In this document: piece by piece, positions 17,711 through 25,732 of the stretch
Layout of the letters: every line of letters begins with the position of its first letter
How positions within the stretch are numbered: the stretch's first letter is position 1
Assembly: GCA_024233085.1 (NCBI GenBank)
Contig: JACKQC010000006.1
Coordinates: 124,001-188,000 of the forward strand
Source: Akkermansiaceae bacterium
Lineage (GTDB): Bacteria; Verrucomicrobiota; Verrucomicrobiia; Verrucomicrobiales; DEV007
Length of the DNA: 64,000 bases
Direction of reading: 5' to 3'
Position numbers and translations under genes: made by a program
The notes under the pieces: generated by a model
Told to the model about the DNA's origin: nothing
Database searches by the model: none
Seen by the model: only the letters and a program-made list of their open reading frames with translations

Positions 17711-19098
17711 GTTTTTTCCGCCTCCGCCTCCCACACCGGCGCCTCGCGGGCGATCCGCGCCTGGAAATCGCCCAGCCCGTTCCAGTAGGTGCGCTCGTTC
17801 AGATCCACCTCGGCCATGACCACGCTGCCCCATTCCGCCGCCTCGGCGAGCCGGTCGCCCTCGCGGTTCCACACCGCCGACTTCATCCAGTTCGCGTGAT
17901 GGTCGGTGTAGGTCGAGCTAACCAGGTATACGCCGTTCTCCGCGCAGCGCGCCGCCGCGAGCCGCGGATTTCCGCCCCAGATGGGCAGCGCGATCACCTC
18001 GGCGCCGTTTTTCGCGAGCTGGCGCGCGACCTCGGGGAAGAACACGTCGTAACAGATCATCATGCCCACCTTCCCGAACCGGGTCTCGAATACCGGGTAG
18101 TCATGGCCCGGCGCGATGCCGCGCTGTATCTCCTCGCGCGGCAGGGTGACCTTGCGGTATTTCCCGGCGATCTTCCCCTCGGGGCCGAGCAGCACCGCGA
18201 CATTGTAGACCAGCGGTCCGTCGCGCTCCGGCAGCCCGGCCACGATGTAACAGTCGTGCTTTTTCGCCAGACCGGCGAAATAGTCCGTCGACGGTCCCGG
18301 CACCGGCTCGGCGAGGCTCGCGTAGTCGTGCGAGACGCCCTTGCAGGTGAGCAATTCGGGCAGGACAACCAGGTCGGCGCCCTTTTCCGCCGCCTCGGCG
18401 ATCAGCGGCGCGAAGACCCTCCAGTTTTCCACCACGCTGTGACCGCTCCCCGGGAGGTTGTGGTGGATCGCGGCCAGCTTCACCTTCCGCGGTTCGGGCG
18501 CCGCCGTCTCGGCGAAGGTCACGTTCTTCCACGCCACCGATCCGTTCGCCGCCCAGCGCAGGTGCAACTGCACCACCGCCCGGGTGGCCTTTTCCGGAAC
18601 CGCGTAGAGATCCTCGACCACCGTCCACCCGTCGCGGCGGACTTCCTTGTCGCGGGGAAACTCGGGGCGGGCCGTGGTGGTGTCCTGGCCGAAGTAAGCC
18701 GGATTGACCTTTTCCGGGCTCTCGACGGCTTCGCCCTTCGGCCCGAACCACTCGATCCGCACCGCGCAACTGCGCCGCGGATACTCGACATGCTCGGACA
18801 GGCGCAGGGCCGAAAAACGCATTGTCTTTCCGCCCTCGACCGCGAAACTTTTTTCCCACCACCCGTTGGCTCCCTCGATCGCCGGGGAACTCAGGCGAAA
18901 AACGCCCGCCGCGCCGTCGAAGTCCCCTTTTGTCGCGATCTCGTCGCGGGGCGCCTCCAGCGTCCAGCCGTCGTTCGGCGTCTCCGGCATCGAAATCGCG
19001 CCACCACAGGGCTTTTCCGCGTCACCGCCGCGCGAAAGAGCCGGACCGATCCAGCCGGCCAAGGCGAGCCAGCTCAAAACGAAAAGCGTCGTCTTCAT
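17701..19098 (-). CDS. Secreted carbon-nitrogen hydrolase (nitrilase superfamily)
   Basis: This 465-aa protein has a signal peptide (1-22). Residues about 30-200 form a beta-rich domain resembling a carbohydrate-binding sandwich. Residues 205-460 are a CN-hydrolase domain with the Glu-Lys-Cys triad at Glu248 (VVLPELL), Lys316 (GKYRKV) and Cys349 (MICYDVFFPE), so it should cleave an amide or nitrile C-N bond. Export is unusual for this mostly cytoplasmic superfamily but is seen in PVC bacteria. It heads a minus-strand block with the enolase-superfamily and symporter genes, which may form a catabolic set. The substrate is unknown. Confidence 0.85.
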   Translation of the reverse strand: MKTTLFVLSWLALAGWIGPALSRGGDAEKPCGGAISMPETPNDGWTLEAPRDEIATKGDFDGAAGVFRLSSPAIEGANGWWEKSFAVEGGKTMRFSALRLSEHVEYPRRSCAVRIEWFGPKGEAVESPEKVNPAYFGQDTTTARPEFPRDKEVRRDGWTVVEDLYAVPEKATRAVVQLHLRWAANGSVAWKNVTFAETAAPEPRKVKLAAIHHNLPGSGHSVVENWRVFAPLIAEAAEKGADLVVLPELLTCKGVSHDYASLAEPVPGPSTDYFAGLAKKHDCYIVAGLPERDGPLVYNVAVLLGPEGKIAGKYRKVTLPREEIQRGIAPGHDYPVFETRFGKVGMMICYDVFFPEVARQLAKNGAEVIALPIWGGNPRLAAARCAENGVYLVSSTYTDHHANWMKSAVWNREGDRLAEAAEWGSVVMAEVDLNERTYWNGLGDFQARIAREAPVWEAEAEKTQP

Positions 19099-19167
19099 GC
19101 GCGCATCGTAGGAAAACGCGGCAGCCTTGGCAATGGCCGCACCGTCCGCGATGGCGGGACCTGCTTT

Positions 19168-20631
19168 TCAAAAGCCATCGAAGGCGCCCCGAGCCCGCCA
19201 TTCGGCGAGAGGCAGCCAGGGTTCCAACAATTCGTCGACGCGAAACGCCGTGCCGAAGGGCGCCGCGATCACCGATCCGAGGTCGATCTTCCCCTCCCGA
19301 ATCGTCACCGTCGCGAATCCGCCGGCTTGGCGATGGTAGAGATCGCCGTGGCGGTCGAGCACGCGGTGGTTCATCGCCGGGCCGAACATGCCGAGCCCGC
19401 GAAAGTAGTGGTGCCCGTTCCGCTCGACATGCCCGACGCCGAAGGCGTGCATCGCCGCCAGATCCTGCAACAGGGCGACGGGACCGACATTCGCGAGGTC
19501 TTCGCCGGAGAGAATCAGCGGCCGGCCGGTGTCGGCGGAACGCTTGTTCATCAGGCAGGCGTTGGCCAGGCCCTTGAGCACGCCCTTGCAGTTCTTGTGG
19601 CTGGTCCCGGCGTAGCCCAACTCCAGCGCCCGGCGCGCCGCGTCGAGCGAGCCGTCGGATTCGTCGATGATGAGCGGCGGCGCGTCGGACCAGGCGGCGA
19701 GGTCGGCGCCCACATGCGGCGCCAGCGCCTCGTCGCGATGCACGGGTTGCTCGACAAAAACCAGCCGCGGTCCGGAAAGAAATTCGCGCACCGCCGAGTC
19801 CTCGCGATGCCGTTCCCAATGATCGCGAAAATCCGCCAGCGTCCGGTATTGCTCGTTGCCGTCGAGCGTGAATCGGCAGTCCGGCCCGATCGTGCCCAAT
19901 ATCCCGGCCAGATCGCGCAGTCGCCCGGCGTCGCGGTCGAAATCGCCGCACAACTTGATCTTGAAATACCGGAGCCCGTACTCGCCGATGCAGGCCTCCA
20001 GCGACTGCGGCAGGCCGTCCTCGACCCGATCCCCGTCGGCGATTTCCGCGTCGGCGAGCGGATCGGCGAGCCCGATCGTGTGCCGGGCAAACAGGGTTGG
20101 GTCGGCGACCCGACCCTGTTGAATGAGATCGCCGGGCGCGAACCCGCCGAGTTCGGAGTGGATCTCACCGAGCCGGACGCCGAAAAGATTTTGCCTTATG
20201 GCCTCGGCAAACGGGACTCCGGCCGCGCGGCAAAAGGCGTCGATCCCGGCCCGCTCGACCAGGCTGGTGCCGAGGTGGGCGAGCAGAGGCGGAACGCCAT
20301 GCCTCGCCGTCCCGGTATCCTGAGCCGCGTAAAGCGCCCGCCACCAGTCGAAGAGCGACGCGCCCTCCCCGCTGGCGCCGGCCCGCTCCACCGCGCCGGC
20401 GATGACGTCGAGCATTTGCGGCAGGTCCTCGGAAAACGGCGTGCCGGGACTCTTGGTGAACCATTTCGGCGGCAATCCCTCGGACGAAAAACCGATCGCC
20501 CGTTTCCCCGCGATCTCGAACTCGCCCCGCAAAAACACATGCGGCGCCGCCGTCATCGCCGCGATGCCGTAGCGAAACGGAAACCGCGTTTCCATTCGCA
20601 AGACGTGAAAACTGAGATCGAGGAGACGCAT
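19168..20631 (-). CDS. Enolase-superfamily enzyme with in-frame repeat
   Basis: This 487-aa protein belongs to the enolase superfamily (mandelate racemase/muconate-lactonizing type). Candidate catalytic residues are the KxK pair Lys224/Lys226 (RYFKIKL), metal ligands Asp257 (TLDGNEQY), Glu294 (VFVEQPV) and Asp323 (IIDESDG), and Lys346 (TSHKNCKG). The reaction begins with proton abstraction next to a carboxylate, but specificity (epimerase, dehydratase or racemase) cannot be read. Residues 169-182 (LIQQGRVADPTLF region) come from the 41-bp repeat in the N-terminal capping region. It has no signal peptide. The neighbouring SSS symporter suggests an imported substrate. Confidence 0.82.
   Translation of the reverse strand: MRLLDLSFHVLRMETRFPFRYGIAAMTAAPHVFLRGEFEIAGKRAIGFSSEGLPPKWFTKSPGTPFSEDLPQMLDVIAGAVERAGASGEGASLFDWWRALYAAQDTGTARHGVPPLLAHLGTSLVERAGIDAFCRAAGVPFAEAIRQNLFGVRLGEIHSELGGFAPGDLIQQGRVADPTLFARHTIGLADPLADAEIADGDRVEDGLPQSLEACIGEYGLRYFKIKLCGDFDRDAGRLRDLAGILGTIGPDCRFTLDGNEQYRTLADFRDHWERHREDSAVREFLSGPRLVFVEQPVHRDEALAPHVGADLAAWSDAPPLIIDESDGSLDAARRALELGYAGTSHKNCKGVLKGLANACLMNKRSADTGRPLILSGEDLANVGPVALLQDLAAMHAFGVGHVERNGHHYFRGLGMFGPAMNHRVLDRHGDLYHRQAGGFATVTIREGKIDLGSVIAAPFGTAFRVDELLEPWLPLAEWRARGAFDGF
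20085..20125. repeat. 41-bp repeat (family A), copy 4, inside enolase-superfamily gene
   Basis: Units at 20085-20103 (conserved part CAAACAGGGTTGGGTC) and 20107-20125 (GACCCGACCCTGTTGAATG) are inverted with a 3-nt spacer. On the minus strand it is translated as IQQGRVADPTLF. Confidence 0.88.
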
Positions 20632-20698
20632 TTTCGGTGGTCAGTGGTCCGATGTTCAAAGAGCATTCAGTCCTGGATTCTTCCAAACTGATTCCTGA

Positions 20699-22354
20699 CT
20701 ACTGAACCCCGCCGTCCATTTCCTTCGCCAGGGCGGCGACGCGGTCGCGGTCGAGCTTTTGGGTAAATACGCTCACCAGGGCGAAGACGGCGGCGTTGAC
20801 GACGAAACCGGTGAATCCGATGTCGAAAAGGGATTTGAGCGGGTTCACCGCATCGGCGACGGGAGTCTTTCCGGCTTCCCCGAACTTCTCGATCAGGAGA
20901 TCGGGAAACGGCGTGAACAGGAACACGGCGACGATCCCGGCGGCCATTCCGGCGACGGCGCCGGCCCGGGTGCCGCGACGCAGATAGAGCATGTCGATGG
21001 TGACGGGCAGCAATTGGCAGGAAAAGCCGATCGCGGCGAACATGAGGCTGGCGATCATCTTCAGCGGCGCGAAGTTTTCGTTCGTCTGGCCGGCGCGGAC
21101 CAGCCACAGAGCCAGCAAGGTGGCCAGCACGATCACGGCCCGCCCGACCCAGGCGCGCTCGGTCTCGGAGGCCCTCGGCCGGACGAAGCGGTCGTAAACG
21201 TCGCGGGTGACGACGGCGGAGAGGGCGTGGAGATTGCTGTCGGCGGTGCTCATCGAGGCCGCGAGCACGGCGACCAGCAACACAGCGACCAGCACCGTCC
21301 CGAGGCCGCCCAGCATGACGGGCAACTGTTCCTTCACCATCACGATCACGATCTGGTCAAACTCGCCGACATGCGGATGGGCGACCATTTTTCCGTCCAT
21401 CATTTCCGGCGGGTAGATGGCCCGGCCCGCCAGAGCCACCAGCATGACGCCGAAAAGAAAGCAGAGCGGCAGGATGATGGAAAAGATCAGCGCGCCGCGT
21501 TTCAAGACCTGTTCGTTGCGCGCGGAATACATCCGCATCCATTGCGCGGGCTGGACCAGCGAGCCGATGGAGGCAAAAACGCAGATCGTCATCAGCTTCC
21601 AAGGCGTGTAAACGCCCGAGGGACCGGGCAGGGCGAGCCCCTCCGGATCGATCTCGCGCACCTTGGCGAAAAAGCCGCCGAGTCCGCCGAGTGTGACAAC
21701 GGTCGCCACCGCGGCGAGGATCATGCCGCCGATGAGCAGAAAGCCCTGCAACACATCGGTCCAGGCCACCGAGCGCATGCCGCCGATGAGCACATACACG
21801 ATGGTGACGCCGGAGAGGATCATCGCGCCGCGGGCGAAGGCGTCCGGGTTTCCCGGGAACATGACCTGCGCCAGGTAACCGCCAGACTTGATCTGCATGA
21901 TGACGTAGGGCAGCACGTAGAGAAATCCGATCAGCGCGACCAGCAGCCGCATCGGCGCGGTGTCGCCGTAGTAGCCGGCGATCATGTCGCCCTGGGTGAC
22001 GTAGCCGCGGCTCCGGCCCAGCCGGCGGATTTTCGAGCCGAACAGGTGGATGACCGCGCCGGCGCAGGGGAGGTTCAGGGCGAAAAGCGTGAAGGCGACG
22101 CCTTCCTTGTAAACGAAGCCAGGAACTCCGAGCATGGCGCCGCTGGAAAAAAACGTGGCCATGATGGTCATGATGCTGACGAGCACGCCCTGCCCTCGCC
22201 CGGCCAGGTAGTAGTCCTCCTCGGAGGTCCGGCCGCGCCGCCAGGCCACGATGCCGAGCGTCAACAGCGCGGCGAGATACAGGCCCAGAACGACCAGGGC
22301 GACGGAGCCGAAATCCGGGCCGGGCGCCGTTTCACCGAAGAGGACGAACTTCAC
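20699..22354 (-). CDS. Sodium:solute symporter (SSS family)
   Basis: This 551-aa polytopic membrane protein has about 13 hydrophobic segments. SSS features include the N-terminal DYYLAGRGQG, the TM2 region TFFSSGAMLGVPG, GYVTQGDMI, and AASMSTADSNLHALSAVVTRDVY in TM8-9, where the sodium-site serines lie. It imports an organic solute with Na+. The start is GTG 22354, supported by an AGGAGG six nt upstream. It overlaps the stop of the DUF3311-like gene as GTGA, implying translational coupling. The solute is unknown; the adjacent enolase-superfamily and amidohydrolase genes suggest an acid or amide. Confidence 0.87.
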   Translation of the reverse strand: MKFVLFGETAPGPDFGSVALVVLGLYLAALLTLGIVAWRRGRTSEEDYYLAGRGQGVLVSIMTIMATFFSSGAMLGVPGFVYKEGVAFTLFALNLPCAGAVIHLFGSKIRRLGRSRGYVTQGDMIAGYYGDTAPMRLLVALIGFLYVLPYVIMQIKSGGYLAQVMFPGNPDAFARGAMILSGVTIVYVLIGGMRSVAWTDVLQGFLLIGGMILAAVATVVTLGGLGGFFAKVREIDPEGLALPGPSGVYTPWKLMTICVFASIGSLVQPAQWMRMYSARNEQVLKRGALIFSIILPLCFLFGVMLVALAGRAIYPPEMMDGKMVAHPHVGEFDQIVIVMVKEQLPVMLGGLGTVLVAVLLVAVLAASMSTADSNLHALSAVVTRDVYDRFVRPRASETERAWVGRAVIVLATLLALWLVRAGQTNENFAPLKMIASLMFAAIGFSCQLLPVTIDMLYLRRGTRAGAVAGMAAGIVAVFLFTPFPDLLIEKFGEAGKTPVADAVNPLKSLFDIGFTGFVVNAAVFALVSVFTQKLDRDRVAALAKEMDGGVQ

Positions 22355-22611
22355 GAATCCCCTCCTTCCCCGGCCGATTCTCCGCGCCCGCCACCCGCGA
22401 AGGCGAGGACGATGCAGACCCCCTGAACCGCGAGCCAGAAGACCGCCCACGCATACACGATGGGCACGCCAAACAGGAAACGCCGAGCCTCCGGATCGCC
22501 GGGATCGGGATTGACGAGCCAGATCCCCGGTCCCGGCCCCATGACGAGGGCGAGAACGAAGACGGCGAACAGGATTCGGCCCGATCTTTTCGCTTTCACG
22601 GCCCGGACCAT
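22351..22611 (-). CDS. Small two-TM protein, DUF3311-like symporter partner
   Basis: This 86-aa protein has two hydrophobic segments (about residues 12-29 and 47-67, VYAWAVFWLAVQGVCIVLAFAG) joined by a loop with WLVNPDPGDPEARRFLFGVP. Small DUF3311-type proteins of this layout commonly precede SSS symporters, and the coupled GTGA junction with the symporter supports a role as its subunit. The ATG at 22611 follows a basic start (MVRAVKAKRSGR). Family assignment is by architecture and context, not a strong motif. Confidence 0.7.
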   Translation of the reverse strand: MVRAVKAKRSGRILFAVFVLALVMGPGPGIWLVNPDPGDPEARRFLFGVPIVYAWAVFWLAVQGVCIVLAFAGGGRGESAGEGGDS

Positions 22612-22741
22612 AGGGAATCGCGTCCGGATTCGCAATGGCAAGCGGTGGCGCGTTGAGGGAATTCCGCCGCGCCGATTCAAACTTCCGCTGGCGAATCGGG
22701 GATTCGTTCCTAATCTCATTCCCGTGCCGGACCGTTCGCAG

Positions 22742-25732
22742 ATGGACCTTTTCAACTCGGAACCTTCACCCAAGCGGGTGCCGCCCCGGCGCGCCTTTCT
22801 CCCCTGGGATCGCCCATTGCTCGAGCGCGCCGCGGAATGGCTGCTCGACCGGGCGGGCCCCGACTTACCGATCGATCTCAGCCATCTCCTCGTTGTTGTG
22901 CCGACCCGGAACGCCGGCCGTCGCCTCCGCGAAATGCTCGCCAATCTCGCCGACGAACGGGGCACGGCGATCGTTCCGCCGCTCGCGGCCCCGCCCGCTT
23001 TCCTGCTGGCATCGGGAGGAGAGGATTCCGCGACGGTCAGTCCCATCGCCGGAGAGATCGAGGCCCTGGCCTCGTGGATCGCGGTGCTGACCGACACGGA
23101 CCTTCAGGAATATCGCGGTCTGTTCCCCATCGATCCGCCGGATCAGGACTTTCGTTGGGCCCGCTCCACAGCGCGGGATCTGACCTCGCTGCGGTCCGTT
23201 CTCGGCGAGGCCGGGCTTAGCTTTGCCGAAGTGTCCCGCCGCCTGCCCGCCGACCACGAGGAGGCGGATCGCTGGGCGGACTTGGAGAAACTCGAAGCCC
23301 GGTGGTGGAGTTTTCTCGGCCGTCGCCTTGATCGCGTCGATCGGGAAGAGGCCAGGCGGCGCTCCGCGCGCGCGCCCCGGCTTCCCGACGGAATCCGGGA
23401 GGTGATTCTGTTGGCGACTCCCGATCCGTTTCCCCTCGCGATCGACGCGTTGGAGGCCCTTGCCGCCCGCGAAATTCCCATCACCATCGTCACCTACGCA
23501 CCGGAGTCGCTGGCGGCGGCATTCGACGAATGGGGCCGCCCTCTGGCCGACTTCTGGCTCCGGGAACCGCTCGATCTCCCCGACTTCCAACATTCCGTCC
23601 AATTGGTTGCCAATCCGGATGAATTGCTCACCCGGGTCGCCGACCTGGCCGCCGCGATCCCCGCGCCCGAGGAAACGCTCGCGATCGGCGCCGTGGACGG
23701 TGACCTGGCGCCTTTGCTGGAATCCACCCTCCGGGTCCGCGGCATCCCGGCCTTCAATCCCGATGGCGGTCGCGTTTCCCGGGAAGGCTTCCATCATCTG
23801 CTGACGATCCTGGCCGATCTGCTCGGCGGGCCGGATTTTCCCGCCTTTCGCGAGTGGCTTCGCATTCCCGAGGTGGACGCCTGGCTCAGCCAGCGTCTCG
23901 AGCGCTGGAACGGCCCCGCCGCGCGGGCGGCCCTCGACGACGCGCACGCCTTCCATCTCCCCGGGGGATTGGGAGAAATGCGGCGATTTCTCGAAGCCGA
24001 CGCCGCTCGCGTTCCGGCCGAGCGCGACTGGGAGCGGACACGGATCGAATCGGCCATTGCCGCCATCGGCGAAACCGAGGCGCTTCTCCGGTCCATCTCG
24101 CGGGGACCGCTTGAGGAAACATTGTCTTCCGCAATGCGCGAAGTCGTGGGTGCGCGCCGACGCGCCGGCGAAAGCGGCGCCTGGGCGGAAAAAACCATCG
24201 AAGCCGCGGCGCCCGAATTGATGCGCGGCCTCTCCCAGCTTGGCGCCCTGGAGCGGGCCGGCGTTCATTGGGAAATCGGCGATCGCTTGAGTCTCCTCAC
24301 CGAATTCACCGGAGCGGCCTCCGTGGGCGAAGATCGCCCGCCCCGCGCGATCGAATTGCAGGGCTGGCTCGAATTGCTGTGGGACGATGCCCCCCACCTC
24401 GTCATCGCGGGACTGAACGACGGCATCGTGCCGGAGGCGATCGCCGGCGACGTCTTTCTGCCCGAGAATCTGCGAAAACTCCGCGCCCTCCGGCTCCGGA
24501 CCAACGAAGACCGCCTCGTTCGGGATCTTTACCTGTTGCGCGCCCTGTTGGAGCCCCGCCGGGCCGCGGGCCGGCTCGACCTGCTGGTGCCAAAGACCAA
24601 CGCCGACGGCGAGCCCCGTCGCCCCTCCCGCCTGCTGCTGCGCTGCCGCGACGACGAGTTGCCCGAACGCGTCAGCCATCTTTTCCGCGAAATCGAAACC
24701 TCGGGCTCGCAGCTTCCCTGGTCACCCGGATTCCGCCTGGTGCCGGGGCTCGAACGCGCCGGCGCCCCGGAAAAACCCGTCGCCCCCGTCGCCGTCACGG
24801 CGTTTTCCACCTTCCTCGCCTCGCCTTTTCGCTTCTGGACGACCCAGCGGCTGCGCCTCTCGCGAATCGAGCCGGAAAAGGCCGAGATGGACGATCTCGA
24901 CTTCGGAAATCTTTGCCACGAAGCCCTCGAACGCTACGGAAACGATCCCGAGGCGCGCGCGTGGACGGATGCGTCGAGGATCGAGGAATTTCTCCTCGCG
25001 GCGGTGGACGCCCTCGCCCGCGAACGCTTCGGAGAGCGCCCCGGCCTTGCCGTCCGCATCCAGGTCGAAGCCGCCCGCCATCGCCTCGCCGCCGCCGCGG
25101 AGCGGGAGGCCGCCGAGCGGGCCGATGGCTGGGAGATCATCGGAGTGGAGGCGCGACTCGGGGATGGCTACCCGCTCGCGCTGGGAGGAGTCGAGATCTC
25201 CGGCAAGATCGACCGGATCGAACAACGCGGCGACGTCGTTCGTGTGCTCGATTTCAAGACCAGCGACGCCAGGCAACGCCCCCGCCCGGAGCACTTCGTC
25301 GAAAGCCGCCTCGGAGACGAACCCGAATGGCCGCCGGCCTACGCGATCTTTCGGCACGCGGATTTCTCGGCGCGTTCGGCCTCGGCGCCGCCGGTCGAGA
25401 AGATCTACCGCTTCAAAAACCTCCAGATTCCCCTCTACGCCCTGGCCCTTTCGCGCGCCCTTCCGGACCGGAGGATCGAGGGCGGATATTTTCACCTGAC
25501 CAAGGCCGTTTCCGACATCGGTCCCGACACCTGGACGATCGATGCCGGCCTGCTGGAGGCCGCCCGCGTCTGCGCGGAAGGGGTGATCGCCGATGTTCTG
25601 GCCGGGAAATTCGGCCGCCTCGACCCGGCACGGCAAAACGATTCCCTGGAGACCTGGCATCTCGGGGTCCCGCTTCGGACGCTCGACCTCACCCATGTCG
25701 GCGGAGGCGACAATCGTCCCCTGACCTCATGA
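22742..25732 (+). CDS. AddB-like PD-(D/E)XK nuclease/inactivated helicase subunit
   Basis: This 996-aa protein resembles the AddB/RexB-type subunit of bacterial double-strand-break resection complexes. The N-terminal start VVVPTRNAGRRLREML replaces a normal Walker A motif. A helicase-like core lies in the middle (WDDAPHLVIAGLNDGIVPEA, RTNEDRLVRDLYLLRALL). The C-terminus carries a PD-(D/E)XK nuclease (about 800-930) with GKIDRIE and VLDFKTSD as metal and catalytic residues. Its stop overlaps the start of the AddA-like gene (ATGA), so the two are coupled and presumably form one heterodimer that loads recombinase at breaks. The ATG at 22742 was chosen at the start of the conserved region; a GTG 18 nt upstream is an alternative. 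Confidence 0.8.
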   Translation: MDLFNSEPSPKRVPPRRAFLPWDRPLLERAAEWLLDRAGPDLPIDLSHLLVVVPTRNAGRRLREMLANLADERGTAIVPPLAAPPAFLLASGGEDSATVSPIAGEIEALASWIAVLTDTDLQEYRGLFPIDPPDQDFRWARSTARDLTSLRSVLGEAGLSFAEVSRRLPADHEEADRWADLEKLEARWWSFLGRRLDRVDREEARRRSARAPRLPDGIREVILLATPDPFPLAIDALEALAAREIPITIVTYAPESLAAAFDEWGRPLADFWLREPLDLPDFQHSVQLVANPDELLTRVADLAAAIPAPEETLAIGAVDGDLAPLLESTLRVRGIPAFNPDGGRVSREGFHHLLTILADLLGGPDFPAFREWLRIPEVDAWLSQRLERWNGPAARAALDDAHAFHLPGGLGEMRRFLEADAARVPAERDWERTRIESAIAAIGETEALLRSISRGPLEETLSSAMREVVGARRRAGESGAWAEKTIEAAAPELMRGLSQLGALERAGVHWEIGDRLSLLTEFTGAASVGEDRPPRAIELQGWLELLWDDAPHLVIAGLNDGIVPEAIAGDVFLPENLRKLRALRLRTNEDRLVRDLYLLRALLEPRRAAGRLDLLVPKTNADGEPRRPSRLLLRCRDDELPERVSHLFREIETSGSQLPWSPGFRLVPGLERAGAPEKPVAPVAVTAFSTFLASPFRFWTTQRLRLSRIEPEKAEMDDLDFGNLCHEALERYGNDPEARAWTDASRIEEFLLAAVDALARERFGERPGLAVRIQVEAARHRLAAAAEREAAERADGWEIIGVEARLGDGYPLALGGVEISGKIDRIEQRGDVVRVLDFKTSDARQRPRPEHFVESRLGDEPEWPPAYAIFRHADFSARSASAPPVEKIYRFKNLQIPLYALALSRALPDRRIEGGYFHLTKAVSDIGPDTWTIDAGLLEAARVCAEGVIADVLAGKFGRLDPARQNDSLETWHLGVPLRTLDLTHVGGGDNRPLTS

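Noticed and set aside
24268..25728. In-frame upstream extension of the addA-like ORF by 487 codons
   Set aside because: It overlaps the addB-like gene in another frame and reads as Arg/Pro-rich sequence. The ATGA junction and the Walker A position fix the start at 25729.
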